Origin: Oxytropis ochrocephala
Taxonomy: Eukaryota; Streptophyta; Magnoliopsida; Fabales; Fabaceae
Direction of reading: 5' to 3'
Length of the DNA: 64,000 nt
Assembly: GCA_020916435.1 (NCBI GenBank)
Contig: CM037090.1
Span: 38,687,733-38,751,732 of the forward strand
How positions within the stretch are numbered: position 1 is the first letter of the stretch; every line of letters begins with the position of its first letter. Of this stretch, positions 20,391 to 33,009 are shown piece after piece. Made by a program: the position numbers and the translations under genes. The notes under the pieces are model-generated. The model ran no database searches. It was given only the letters and a program-made list of their open reading frames with translations, and was not told where the DNA came from.

Positions 20391-21400
20391 TTATTCTTTT
20401 TCCAAAAGAGGACGCCAACCACGAAGTTGAACATTGCCATCAATAATACGTTCGGATAATAACAATGTATATTCCCATGTGTTCCCACAATCATCGTTCA
20501 AAGTGATATCAGTATCAACTCTATTTGGAAATAGAACATCACAATAGTCCAACGAAATATGCTGCAAAATAGAAAGACTAAACTAATTAACTAATAAATA
20601 GGTTTCGTAGATCATAGGAAAACTTAGTAACTTGAGCATAATAATTACCAAATAAGAACTTGAAATATCAGCGTAGGTGAGACTTGCAGACAACACCAAC
20701 ACAGAAAAGGTTTCTTTGCAAAGTGCATTGTTGGCTCTAATGATTTTGCCATGGAATGATTATCTTCAATGGAGTGCGATCGCTGGCAAAGTTTAATCTC
20801 TTTGCGGTGCGGACTGCATCAAAAAGTGTTAAGGAATGAATCCTTAACCTCAACGAAGAAAGCAGCAAACCAGGACATACACCATTTTTATCCAACCACG
20901 AATAAAAGCGATAAAAACTACCTAAGCTTTGCCATCCTTCGACGAAGTAAAGGTCATCTTCTCTCCACGGCAACTTTTACTTTTATTTCATTACCATGTG
21001 TGTCAAAAGAACAACAATCAAGCGAATGTAATCTTTGTATTGTTGGTAAGAAAATATGGAAGCTTAACTTCATCCTAAAATGGAACCATATTAAAACCAA
21101 TCAACCATATGGAAAATGTAAAGAGAAAATAAGAAAGTACAACTAAAAGTAAAATTTACTACAAACCTCATCCGGAATATATTCAACTTTGATGTTGTTC
21201 AAACTTAATCTTTAAGGAATAACGATAATCTCGTCCATTGTACGGGTGTAAAGCGAATCATCCGAGAAAAATTTCAGCCAATCAATTCGAAAAAACAATT
21301 ATAGAAGAGTAGAAAAGATTTGAAATATACCATAAGCGGAGAAGTATGAAGTCGTTTCACGGGATCAACAACTCTATCTCCGTGAAGAGTAGAAAACATC
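20391..21400 (-). pseudogene. B3-domain (REM-like) gene remnant
   Basis: On the - strand, pieces read VVDPVKRLHTSPL (about 21340-21390), NNIKVEYIPDE (about 21170-21200), CSFDTHGNEIKVKV then, one base out of frame, WREDDLYFVEGWQSLGSFYRF (about 20910-21040), and ISLDYCDVLFPNRVDTD, then GNTWEYTLLL, IIDGNVQLRGWRPLLE (20391-20560). The 'GN.W...L......GW..F' pattern is that of plant B3 DNA-binding domains; two domains seem present, as in REM proteins. A frameshift, an in-frame stop in the NNIKVEY segment and missing ends mark a pseudogene. It is 440 bp from, and in the same orientation as, a Helitron 3' end, so gene capture is possible. Confidence 0.55.
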
Positions 21401-24247
21401 AAATTTTACTTGCAACACATAAACCAAAGAACTAAAATTGATGTTGGTTAATGAAGAAAACAATACAAACCACATCAACTAAAATAAAAGCAGACATTAT
21501 CATCTCTATCAAGGAGGTTGGAGTGCGATTTGTTCATGTCCAATTTGATCGTTTCTTGATGAGGTTCGGGATAGGTTTATAAAACTTCCTTAACACTACG
21601 CAGGCGAAAACAATTAGTCAAGCGGGGGACACAATAATGACTACCACTATTCCACCAACTATATTCAGCAAAACTAAACTTATGAATTGTCAATGTCAAA
21701 TTCATCTCAAACATCACCCCATTTAAATTTCTTGTTTTTGCTCCTTGGATTTTCGCTATATGTAGAATAAAAAACAACATTTTGTCTTGTCAAAATTATA
21801 CCACAAAAATCCATTTATAGTATTACTTTTTCCTTACTTGACTTACATGCAAGATCTGAAGCACTATATCAATTCTTGATTAATCAATTCAACAATCATA
21901 GATATAATACTTACATTTCATAGAAGAACATTCAATGTAGCACAAACTCTCACACACATAATGCACACTTCATTGTTAGAGCCAAGAAGTAAACTCCAAA
22001 CCATTTAACTATTTCATATAGGAACAAAGTTTGACTCAAACAATAAGTCTCACACAATAATTAGTATTGACTACTTTTTTATTTTGACTTGTTAAAAAAA
22101 AGTCTCACACAAAAAGCTTTTTTATGTATATACTCTGACATTTCTCAACGTCCACAAATCTGAAAACACTACATATTAAACCTCTTCTTATAGGGTGAAT
22201 AGTCCCGGTGGTAGAGTGTTGTCTAGAGAAAATAGTGGAGTGATGTGGTGAATAGTCCGAGTGAGTACTTATTTATGTATAGTGCACGTATGCATGTGTC
22301 AAATATCACCACTGTTTATGTACAGTTCAAAGGGATAGAAGGATAGAAAAAATGCAGCAGTTCACATGAAAATTGAAAACAATAACATTGGCACTTGTGA
22401 ATACTCTTAGTAAATAATAAACTTAAGTAAATACATGTATTACAAAATAGTAACTGAAACTGAACAAATTGATTTATCAAATCGCATAACCTATATTCAT
22501 CATCTAGATCTTTTACTTTCAAATCTCTTGCCATCAGCAAATGTCCTTCCGACTCAACACTGAACAGAACACAAAACAAATTTTTCTTTGGCATCAACAA
22601 ATCTCTTTCCGTAAATAACAATATTGTCTTCAAGTGAACCCAGGAATAGAGGCCAAAATCTGATGGGAAAAAAATTGAAATCAGAAAATGCATACATCCA
22701 ATTAATGAGAGTAAAGATAGTCATCTTAATGAGAAGAATTCATAAAGCCTTACTGGTTCAAACCCTTATAATATTTCATAAAACTAATTCTACAACCCAA
22801 GCCAATGCTAAAATTGGAACAATGACTAACATGATAATAAAAGTGATTAATTCTCCATCTAAGATGGAAAAAAATATGTAGACAATTGCGAAAATGGTGA
22901 GAAGAAAAAGAAACTTGTGGTTCATTTGGTTAGAATAAATGAGAAAACTGTTAAAGTGCAGGATGTTAGAACTTGAGATTAAAATGCGATTTTATAGAGA
23001 CAACTTTTGTGAAGTGTGTCATTTGTTACCGTTAATCACTTTATACTACCACTCCTTTCACTTTATAACCGTTGAATACCATATAAAATACCAGCGACAA
23101 AAATTTTCCCATGAAAATAAACCTAATTAGAGCTACAAATTCTAAAAGTCATCTCAATGACAGCACATTATGAACATAATGAAAGAGATTACCAACATCT
23201 GCGGCTCCTTTACATCTCTCCCAACCCATTTATCTCTAAACATATGCATCTCGATCATCATGTTTTCTCTCCCTTTTGGATTTGGGGATATGGAGAAAGG
23301 TCTAAGTTTTGTGTTGAGTTTTTATGCAATGTGGGATTTGAAGTTGATGATAGCGTTGGAAAGAGGAGGGGACGACACAAAGGAAAACAAATAAAGGAAG
23401 AGTGTTTATGCAAGTAGGCTCTAATGTCACATCGTGTTCCTACCAAATAGTTTCTTATAATGTGATTTCGCAGAGCCTTTGTTCATGAACAATAATATTG
23501 TTCCCTACTCAGAATACTATTCATCGTGTCCCTACCACATAGCAACTTATCACGTGATTTCGCAGAACAACTTTGTTCATAAGCGATACATTGTTCCCTC
23601 CTCGAGAATCTTTGTTCATGCGCAATATCACATTCATAAGCGATGTGGTTGTCACTATAAACAATAATATTGTTTCTTCCTCGAACACTTGTTCATGCCT
23701 GAGAAGCTGTTCATGAATAGTAGTAAATGCTTGATGGTTGTCACTATTAACCAAATTTGAACACACCAAAGCGCCTAACTGAAAAATTTGGGACTCCGCC
23801 AAAATGAAAAAATGGTGCCCAAAACTGATTTTAGGGACTCACTCCCTTTTATGTATTAAGATTCTTCTATTTTCTATATATATATTTTTTTTCATTCATA
23901 CTATTTTTTTTGACAAAATCATTCATACTGTTGGTTTATTGATTTTTGGGGCTTTAATTTCTTTTCTCATATCCACGTAGGCAGGGAACAAAAAGACCAA
24001 CCAAACATTTACATGACCAAAATGCAACAACAAATACAAATTTCATAGAGTGTATAGAGAGTAAGTGCTTTTTATTTCCAAGTTTCATAGATTAGCTAGT
24101 AAGTGTTACTGACTTGCTTCTAGAGTTTGAGACCAGCGTATTTTGCTTTAAAACTAAATAAACTCATTGTTGGATTTCCACTATTTTAAGGGAATATATG
24201 TTCTAGCATGAACTGATACAGAAGCGAGATCAATTACGGGAGAGAAA
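21401..24247. other. AT-rich region, no gene recognised
   Basis: Broken short frames only. Between 23440 and 23700 a word near ATGTGATTTCGCAGA...TTTGTTCAT...AATATTGTTCC occurs in several imperfect direct and inverted copies. The 5' end of the Helitron that finishes at 19924 may be here. Confidence 0.45.
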
Positions 24248-24449
24248 CTAGTAGGATACCCGTGCATACGCACGGGTGCTATCATGTTCTTTTTATGAAT
24301 GAACTTAGATAGTATTTAAGTAGCATGAACAATATCCTGTGAAAATAAAAACAAATTTAAAGTATATAAAAAAGGAGTTTCAAATAAAAAATAGACAAAT
24401 ATTAAAATCTAAAAATGTAAAAATATTATTTAAAAACAATTGTGCATTT

Positions 24450-25780
24450 ATCTGGTGTTTTTTTATATCAGTGCAATATTTTTTATATATCTGTATTGTT
24501 ATCCCGTGTTTTTATATATCAGTGCAACTATCACATGTTCTTATATATATCATTACAGTTATCCCCGTATTTTTTTATATATCAGTTCAACTATCTCGTG
24601 TTTTTTACGTATCATTGTAGTTATCTCATAGATTAAATTGGTTATTTGAGTTGATTAGTAGATTATAGTAGATAATAAAAGATAGATAGTAGATGATCAA
24701 TAAGAAATAATTATCACGTGTTTTTTATATATCAGTGCAATTATTTGTCTTTTTTAGGTATTAATCAGTTTAAATAGTCATTAAGATAGTAGATTGTCAA
24801 TAAAAAATATTTATTTTAAATATTAATCAATAGTTTAAATAGTCAGTAAATTTTCTTGTGTTTTACATAGTAGGTTTATTGTAGTCTTCAAAATTTTAAT
24901 TATCAATGACAAATATTATCCTTTGTTTTTATATATCGGTCACGATTATCCCGTGTTTTATTTATCATTGCAGTTATCTCGTAATTTCACTTAATTATTT
25001 TAGTTGATTAGTAGATTATAATAGATAGTAAAATATAGATAGTAGATTAGTAGACTATAGTAGATAGTAAAAATAGATAGTAGATAATCAATAAGAAATA
25101 TTTATCCGTGTTTTTTATATACTTGATCACAATTGTTTGTCTTTTTAGGTATTAATCGGTTTAAATAGTCATTAAGTCTTCTTATTTTTTTAGATAGTAG
25201 GTTTATAGTAGTCTTCAAAAATTATAATTATCAATGGAAAATATTATTCCCGTATTTTTTTATATATCACTGCAGTTATCTCGTGTTTTTTATATATCAG
25301 TGTAGTTATCTCGTAGTTTCAATTGATTATTTTAGTTGATTAGTAGATTATAGTAGATGGTAAAAGTTAGATAGTAAATTATCAATAAGAAAAATTTGTT
25401 TAATATTAATTAGTAGTTTAAATAGTCACTAAGCCTTCTCGTGTTTTGAGATAGTAGGTTTATGATAGTCTTCACAAATTATAATTATCAATGGCAAACA
25501 TTAATATCGTGTTTTTTATATATATCATTGCAGTTATCCCGTGTTTTTATATATCGATGCGATTATCTCGTAGTTTCGATTGATTATTTTAGTTGAATAG
25601 TATATTATAGTAGATAGTAAAAGAGAGATAGTAGATTATCAATATAAATATTAAACAGTAGTTTAAATTGTCATTAAATCTTCTTGTATTAATTTAAATA
25701 TTAATCAGTAGTTCAAAAAATTAAATATCAATGACAAATATTAATCATTTGTTCTCGTGTTTTTTATTTATCATTGTAGT
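24450..25780. repeat. Degenerate repeats inside the Helitron
   Basis: A unit near CCCGTGTTTTTATATATCAG followed by TGCAGTTAT recurs about 15-20 times, grouped in larger blocks of about 300 bp that include GTTGATTAGTAGATTATAGT and a GATAGTAGAT word. Copies are diverged. Confidence 0.8.
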
Positions 25781-26806
25781 TATCCCGTAGTTTTAATTAA
25801 TTATTTTAGTATATTAGTAGATAGAAAAATATAGATAGTAGATTATTAATAAGAGGTGATAGTAGATTATCAATAAGAGTGTAAAGCAGATTTCAGAGAG
25901 AAAAGAGAAGATAATTTTAGTAGAGTAGTTAATTTAAGTAGAGTGGTGTTTGTATAAATTTAAAAATTTAGTTACAAAAACTAAAGTGAAGTGAAGAGAA
26001 AAATAAGAATTGTTTATGGAAAAATAAAAGTAAAGTAAAAAGAAAAAAAAAAGTAAGAAAGAGAGTGTAGGAGAAAAGTGAAAAGGAAGAAAGAGAATGT
26101 AAGGAGAAAGAGAAAAAAGTAAGAAAGAGAGTGTAAGAAGAAAGAGAAAAAAGGAAGAAGAAGAGTGTAAAAAGAAAAAGAAAGAGAGGATAATGACATT
26201 TTAATCCCTAATATGAAGATGTGTCTTGTTAATAAGAGATTTAAAGTGGTAATTTTGCAGGTAGTTTGTTTGTATAAATAGATATTATCATCGTAGTTAT
26301 CCCGTAGTTTTAATTAATTATTTTAGTATATTAGTAGATAGAAAAATATAGATAGTAGATTATTAATAAGAGGTGATAGTAGATTATCAATAAGAGTGTA
26401 AACAGATTTCAGAGAAAAAAGAGAAAATAATTTTAGTAGAGTAGTTAATTTAAGTAGAGTAGTGTTTGTATAAATTTAAAAATTTAGTTAAAAAAACTAA
26501 AGTGAAGTGAAGAGAAAAAGAAGAATTGTTTATGGAAAAATAAAAGTAAAGTAAAAAGAAAAAAAAAAGTAAGAAAGAGAGTGTAGGAGAAAAGTGAAAA
26601 GGAAGAAAGAGAATGTAAGGAGAAAGAGAAAAAAGTAAGAAAGAGAATTGTAAGAAGAAAGAGAAAAAAGGAAGAAGAAGAGTGTAAAGAGAAAAAGAAA
26701 GAGAGGATAATGACATTTTTATCCCTAATATGAAGATGTGTCTTGTTAATAAGAGATTTAAAGTGGTAATTTTGCAGGTAGTTTGTTTGTATAAATAGAT
26801 ATTAGA
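25777..26806. repeat. Tandem duplication of the Helitron 5' region, unit about 514 bp
   Basis: GTAGTTATCCCGTAGTTTTA to GTATAAATAGATATTA occurs twice in direct tandem with only a few differences (for example GAGAGAAAAGAG against GAGAAAAAAGAG). Only the outer copy carries the terminal TTAGA needed for a Helitron 5' TC end. Confidence 0.9.
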
Positions 26807-27589
26807 TTAGATTGCTCCTTAATATGATTTTTGAGGAAAACTTTTTGGGCGACATTCCAGTACTAAACTCTATGAAACTTGTATTTGTTATATGCATGAC
26901 AATATATAATTACATGCACTTTTCCCTAAATTGATAATATGCTATTATTATCTATTTTAATCATGCATATAACATGCACTTTTCCCCTTACACCGCACGA
27001 GTAATGGTATAATTTATCATAAGTGAAAATATTAGGAATAATTAATTTAGTTAAAATAGAAATAACTAATATTGGATTATTTATGGAATAAAATTATAAT
27101 TTACAAGAGTATTAAATTGCATCAAGTGAATACATTTCTTTAGTGTTGATAATTTTTATAGTTTCAAAAATCGGACTGAACCAACTGATTCCATTGAAAA
27201 ACCACCTCATTTTAGAACTAAAGGAAAATAGTAGCCCCCCCCCACCTCATTACTGATTGCATTGACAATTTTAGCGACGTCGGGACACCTTGGGCCGGAC
27301 CAAACAAATCGACTTTGAACTGAGAATTAGTCAGGTGTTTGGTTCACTTTGCTTCATAACCAATGGAAAATAGTATGTTGCCAGTGTTGGTTAAATGACA
27401 AAATAATATGTAATAAATATATGATGTGTTTCAGGAACACTAAAAAACCTGTGTAATATATATAAGATGTGTTTCAATGAAATCTCTTGCTTATCTAAAA
27501 AAAGAATATATCTCTCTCCCTCCCGGGGAAAGCCTAAATAGAATTTAACTTTGTCTTTGTCTTGAGTTCAAACTTATCTTTGTGGATAA
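26807..27589. other. AT-rich intergenic DNA
   Basis: No gene or TE boundary recognised. It contains a C run at about 27237-27245 and otherwise unremarkable A/T-rich sequence. Confidence 0.5.
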
Positions 27590-30045
27590 GGTTTTTTTTT
27601 TTGGACAAAAAGAAGGGTCGTTCAAACCTTCTGATGAAAATCCCTCCTTAGGGAAAAAACATCATGAAGGAAAGAGTATTCCCCCTAAATTTTATTGAGA
27701 AAAAAGAGAAAATTAACATGAAACATGGGAGGACTAGACCAAAACCCATGAGAAGAAACAACAAAATAATTGGAAGAAATAAAAGCAAACCTATAGCAAC
27801 TTTCATCCCAACCAAGTCGACACTAGAGCTGCTAACAATCATCTGCAGCACACCAAGAATAGGAGTCAAAAGGCGGACCCAGCCCATCGATGGGAAGAGG
27901 GACTAACAAAACCTGTAGTTAGGCAAGCCTAACCTATTCCTGTAAAAGTCCTCCGCAATGAAGCTCGAGATGAGGTTCCACCATGTAAAGCCACTTGAGT
28001 TAGTACCATGACCTGCAAGCTTATCAACATAAGCATTACATCTGTAAATATGGGTACAAACGAAATTCATCTGTCTAGTCAGGGAAAAACAATTGTTCCA
28101 TCTGTTACGGAGTCTCCAAGGAACAATATTAAAATTCTTAAAGGCCGAAACAACTAATTGAGAGTCGCATTCTAACCACAAAGACATCCAACCTTTATCA
28201 AAAGCAGTCTCAATAGCCAACATGGCTCTAATGAGCTCAGCATGAAGGGCGTGGCTATTACCTATCGAGGGAGAAAAACAACCAAGAGTAGTCGCACTCC
28301 TGTCTCTAAAAATACCACCACAAGCAGCTGGACCAGGACTTCCTTTAGTAGCACCATCAATATTACACTTAATCATGTAAGGGGCGGGAGGGGTCCAAAT
28401 TACCTCTTTAATGGTGGAAGAATTTCTGTAATTACCAGTGACATTAAATGCTTTTATAATCGCAAATTCAGCAACAGCGGAAGACATTGTGGACTTAGAG
28501 GCATTTCCTGCTAACGTAACACTGGAGATAATTAAATTGATAGCAGTGTGTAATGGAATCGCGTGATTATCAAATCTAGCTATGTTCCTGCAATACCAGA
28601 TCACCGAAACAATGTTTACAACAACAACACAGACAATCTCACTCAATTGAGGACTCCAACCATGGGAAGTCAAGGATAAAAGAGTTTGGAAGGAAGTAGT
28701 GTCAATATTGAGGCTTAGGATACCACCGAGCCAATTCCAAATGTGTTGAGCAAATGGGTAGGTCAGGAAAAGGTGGTGAGTGGTTTTGAATCACTACCAC
28801 AGATGCTACAAACAGAAACTAATGTGCAACCTCTATTCCAAAGTTGGTCATCTGTAGGTATCTTATTATGAATAGCCCTCCAAATAATAAATGATTTTGA
28901 GGGAGGAATAAAATTCTTCCAAACAGCCTTAGTCCAGGGGACAACCGGCCCAGCAGGAGCGTGGAAAAGGAAGGAATCCCTGAAAGTCAGATCTCCTGTA
29001 TTAGCGTGATCCCACATCAATTGATCCTCCATCAGGGCGTTAGGAATAAAAATTTGTTGAATTTCAGTGTAAATTTTGGGGAAGTGATTGATGATCTCGG
29101 TGGGGATGAACCATCTACCATTTGCTATAAAATCATTAACAGTAGCTTTGAGGTCCATGTGCACATCCGGAGGTATACCAATGATATCCACAATAGGCCT
29201 AGAAAGCCAAGAGTCCGTCCAAAAATTAATGCTAACACCATTGCCAAGCTTCCAAGTTGAGTGCTCGAGAATTACAAAAATACAGGACTTAAATCCAAGC
29301 CAAATAGAAGAAGAGACGTGATAGTTTACCGGCTTATTGTTTTTATAGACCCTAGCTTTCAAAAGTATAGCCCACTGCAGGTTGGTAGAGACGAAGCTCC
29401 AGCCAAGCTTTAATTAACATACCAACCCTATTAACAGTTTTTATAGATCGAAGACCCAAACCACCTTCTTGAAAGGGCTTACACACCGTATGCGGACAAA
29501 CGATAACAACTTTCGAGTAGTAGTAACATCACCAGACCACACAAAATTTCTAATCCAAGTGTCAACAGTATTAAGGAGATTAGCAGGCCAGGCATAAATG
29601 CGAAAGCTATATACCAGCATGCTCAGAACCACAGAGTTAACCAACAGAACTCTACCCATAACAGATAGAAGCGAGCCTTTCCAGGAGGATGGTTTAGCCT
29701 TAATCCTATCCGCAAACAAATGGATTCGTCAAGGCTTTCCTACGAATAAAGGAACACCATGATAAGCAAAATGGAGAGATCCTTTAGAGAAATCGAGTAA
29801 AGCTGAGATGGCGTTAACACGGGAAGAATATATGCTGCCAGTGAAAAACTTAGATTTCTCTTTACTGATGACCTGGCCTGAGACTTGTTCATATGAGGAA
29901 AAGAGTTTCATCAAACTAGAAATACTTTTTTTTGTAGCTCTGCAAAAGATCATTATATCATCGACATATAACACATGACTTGACATTTGGAAACCACGCG
30001 GGCCAACCATGAGTGAAGCTTTCCATCAGCCACAAGGTTTTCTTT
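27590..30045 (-). mobile_element. 5'-truncated LINE (non-LTR retrotransposon)
   Basis: On the - strand, in order: RT catalytic YVDD, RT C-terminal region, a zf-RVT domain and an RNase-H-like domain, then about 300 bp of 3' UTR ending in an A run (T run at 27591-27601 on the + strand). The 5' end stops inside RT at about 30045, the usual result of incomplete reverse transcription. Next to it, 30046-30110 reads on the - strand TATAAGTTTGTCATTAAAAG, which looks like the A-rich 3' end of another plant LINE. No target duplication identified. Confidence 0.85.
27903..30010 (-). pseudogene. LINE ORF2 remains: RT, zf-RVT and RNase H
   Basis: 29729-30010 reads MVGPRGFQMSSHVLYVDDIM, with the RT motif Y-V-D-D, then a C-terminal RT region. 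29441-29719 continues (SSWKGSLLSVMGRVLLVNSV, VYSFRIYAWP). 28763-29362 is the linker and zf-RVT domain (WKLGNGVSINFWTDSWL; PPSKSFIIWRAIHNKIPTDD; CSICG). 27903-28673 is an RNase-H-like (RVT_3) domain: MIKCNIDGATKGSPGPAACG, AELIRAMLAIE, LECDSQLVV. These segments fall in different frames and are separated by stops, so the ORF is dead. The finger, palm and endonuclease parts upstream are missing. Confidence 0.85.
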
Positions 30046-30708
30046 TAATGACAAACTTATATTATAAATATAAGTGCACAAAAGTACCGAAACCATACAA
30101 AAGAGACTGATTAAGAAAAAACGAAACCGAAACCAAGAAGCACAGGACATAACAAGCGGGGAGCACTGCTTAGAAATACACACACAAAAACATTTGCCCA
30201 CCATCATAAGAAAGGTAGGGAGCTACTCCACTTCTCACTAGAAACCATCTCCATGACAAAACATTAATCCACAACACGCGATTATTTGGAGAAATTAGAA
30301 GTTGACATCAAAATATGTGATTAATGTGGGGCCAAAAAAATACGTGAGTAATAATGTAGTTCAAATACATATTTATTAAAGTGTTTAATTTGTTAAATAA
30401 ATATATCAGGTGTTTCAATTCATTAACTATCAACTTGCATTAACCATAATTTGAATGTTATAAGGTATAACCATCGTGTTTAGCTATTCAAATATAATAT
30501 GTTGTTACTTGTATAAGTTATAACCAAAGTACAGATATCACCAAAAAAAATCAGAGTACAGCTCCCCTACCTACATGCCTCCAATCCATCAATGAAAGCC
30601 TGGACTGAAATGAAAGTAGGGTGGTGTAGTGCCATATTGAAGTGGTACGTACGGACACAAATATGCCCCTTGCCGAGTCCAAAATAGAGTTAATGTGTAT
30701 TTTTGTTA
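30046..30708. other. Intergenic DNA with a possible LINE tail
   Basis: 30046-30230 may be the end of a second LINE on the - strand (see the preceding entry). The rest is A/T-rich with no gene, running up to the TTTTTGTTA duplication of the Mutator-like element. Confidence 0.4.
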
Positions 30709-30818
30709 GGCAGTTATTTTTCGTACCCCCCTAATCCCCTACGACACCCCCATATTATACGTTTTGGACAAAAATGCCCCTAGGAATATATAAAATTTCG
30801 GAATTACCTGAGTGAATT

Positions 30819-30947
30819 GGTAATTCCGGAAGAAGATAAAAAGATTTTCGGAATCACCAAAAATTGAGGTAATTCGGTTCAAAATTGTGAACCGGAATTA
30901 CCTCAATTTTAATAATTCCGAAATCTTTATCTTCTTCGGAATTACCT
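30819..30947. repeat. Large palindrome inside left MULE end
   Basis: Arms of about 55 bp: GGTAATTCCGGAAGAAGATA at the left against TATCTTCTTCGGAATTACC at the right, with an inner pair GAGGTAATTCGGTTC/GAACCGGAATTACCTC. Imperfect but extensive. Confidence 0.9.
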
Positions 30948-31147
30948 AGTTTTGAAGGTATTTAAAAAAAAATTATTTAATTAAAACCAATTAAAATTAA
31001 TTAAAGACGCGTTTTCGATCACGAAGCGATACAATACATGAAATTGATGAAAAAAATAACATAACGCAACAACAAGCGAAATAAAAACACGGTACAAACT
31101 AGTGAGATGGTGGTTGGAGGCGTCGAAGGATCTCAAACAGCGGCCCT

Positions 31148-31480
31148 TTACGGTTTCGACATCTGGTGAATAGGACTCGCATGTCGAAATATGTCAAAAG
31201 TGTCCATCATCACTCGAGCGTCATCGTTGTTCTTCACATCCATGGTGGACCATCGAACACGATTATTATTATCGCCCATAGTCGGGTAGCGATAAATGAT
31301 CCGGGTGACTTCTCGCTCGTCACCCTCCGTTTGCACCTTCGTTGTTATTTTTTCTTTCGAGCTTCAAAGGTGATGTCGTCCTTAAGCTCGCATAAAATGG
31401 GGTTTGGACTCTCGAAATAGACACCATTTTCTCTTTTTGTTATTGTGCCACGATGGTGAAGAGGCGGTGAGTGCAGAATC
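31148..31480 (-). pseudogene. MuDR-type N-terminal domain remnant
   Basis: On the - strand two overlapping frames read VYFESPNPILCELKDDITF and then, after a frame change, GDEREVTRIIYRYPTMGDNN, and VRWSTMDVKNNDDARVMMDT. The 'L...D.R.V..I.YR.P......F..M...DD.DV..M' pattern is like the N-terminal region of plant MuDR-type proteins. A TATA-like box (31549-31556, - strand) lies just upstream. It sits on the 3' side of the other transposase piece, so the element is rearranged or had two transcripts. Confidence 0.5.
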
Positions 31481-31548
31481 ACGAGTATTGTGTATTGAGT
31501 ATCCATGAGAGTGTTGTGTGTGTGTGAAATAAGTGAAATGGAAGGGTG

Positions 31549-31556
31549 TATTTATA
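31549..31556 (-). promoter_or_regulatory. TATA box of the MULE frame
   Basis: TATAAATA on the - strand, about 60-70 bases before the first plausible ATG of the MuDR-like frame. Good match, but AT-rich setting. Confidence 0.4.
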
Positions 31557-33009
31557 GGAAAAAATGAAACCCTTGAATGAATTTCCACAGATTGATGAAA
31601 AGTGGTCGGCAAAATCTGGACCCTTTAAAGTGTTGGGAAAATCTAGATCGTTAAAAGTTGTCGGCAAGATCTAGGCCGTTAATTAGTAATGAAATAAAAA
31701 AATGTTTTATTACTTGAAAAAATGACTTTTTACCTATGTTACGGTCAATTTTTACCATGCGTAATTTTTTTAAATTTTTAAAAAATTACAAACTTGTAGA
31801 AAAAGTATAATACTACGATATTGAGGTTAAAAAAGCGAGATACAAAATTATTTACGACTGTAATTGTACACCAAAGTGGCCTAAAAACATGTTTTTAGTG
31901 TTAAAAATGACTTTTTGACACTTGTTTATTATTTCTATCCGTTACTCGATTTTTTTGACACGTGGACATAATTGTTTTTCGTCGATTAAATTTCTTTGAC
32001 ACTTGTGGATTATTTCTATCCGTTACTCGATTTTTTTGACACGTGGACATATTTAAATATTCTACACATTGTTAACGTGTACAAAAAAACCAACAAATAA
32101 TAATGTGAAATTATATAAACAATCAAGATGTGATATCTACATAATCATATGGTGTCATTTGAACATAACGGAACATAATCGGGAACAAAAGAAGACCATA
32201 AGCGCATGCGTCCAAGCGTATGGATATTGCCACGATCTAGCTTCATCCGAGGGCGTATCGACCCCAAGAAGGATGTGCGGGAGGATAGGGCTAGTGTGGT
32301 TCAACTTGACAAGAATCCAATGATTCCTATGGATGAACCCAACACAAACCAACCGACTACATTTGGAAATACAATCTCCCCTCAAAGGGAAGAATGTCCA
32401 GTTCTCATGAAGGCGACAACATAACCACGGGTCTCGATATCTAGTAGCTATGACATGTCACGTATGCGGCATGGTCATCCACTTCTCAATAGGTTGTTCT
32501 CGTCTGTTTGGGATAGAAACTAATGAATCTCTAATGTTCGAACATTGTCACCCATCAATCGTGTGTGTCTTTGAAACCGGTTGTCATCCATCTCACTAAT
32601 TAAATCATTCCGAACCATCCGCCAACCGTGTCAGACCGGTCTAGTGAAGTAGAGATGCATCTAAAGCCACGATTTCCATCCCCGCGACATTGATAATGTC
32701 GTCAATATACCTATGTAAGAACTGCGGAAAGTGACTTACCAAGTGGATGTCATCTTGTGCCCGCTCCTTTCTTGACCTCTGTGGCGGTAGCTCGATGGTA
32801 CTTGTGATGCTAGTTTTATGGGACCGTCGGGAGGTATCTTTGAAGGTGCATGCGATGGTACTTGGAAGGGACCGTCGGGGGAGGTATCTGTGTGGATTTT
32901 TCTAAAGATGCATCAAGCGTGCTCCCACATGAGATGGATCTCTCTTCACGTCATACTCTTTCTTCTTCTTCCCCTTCTTGGTGCACCCCTAGTTTTGACT
33001 TTGTGGCTA

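Larger units (their letters stand above)
24248..26806 (-). mobile_element. Non-autonomous Helitron, both ends visible
   Basis: The 3' end on the - strand is an 8-bp stem (ACCCGTGC/GCACGGGT), ATCCTA, CTAG, next to host T. The 5' end on the - strand is TCTAATATCTATTTATACAA, directly after host A. The + strand flanks are A (24247) and T (26807), the AT target Helitrons use, with no duplication. No Rep/helicase is encoded. The interior is dominated by degenerate repeats of a TTATCCCGTGTTTTTATATA-like word (24450-25780), and the 5' region is duplicated in tandem (about 25777-26289 and 26290-26806). Confidence 0.85.

Noticed and set aside
20769..21146. 125-codon + strand frame
   Set aside because: It is the antisense shadow of the B3-like pieces, which have recognisable domain residues on the - strand.
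26014..26716. Ser/Leu/Phe-rich frames on the - strand resembling membrane proteins
   Set aside because: The + strand is purine-rich (AAGAGAAAAAG) repeated DNA inside the duplicated Helitron segment; the frames appear twice because the DNA is duplicated.
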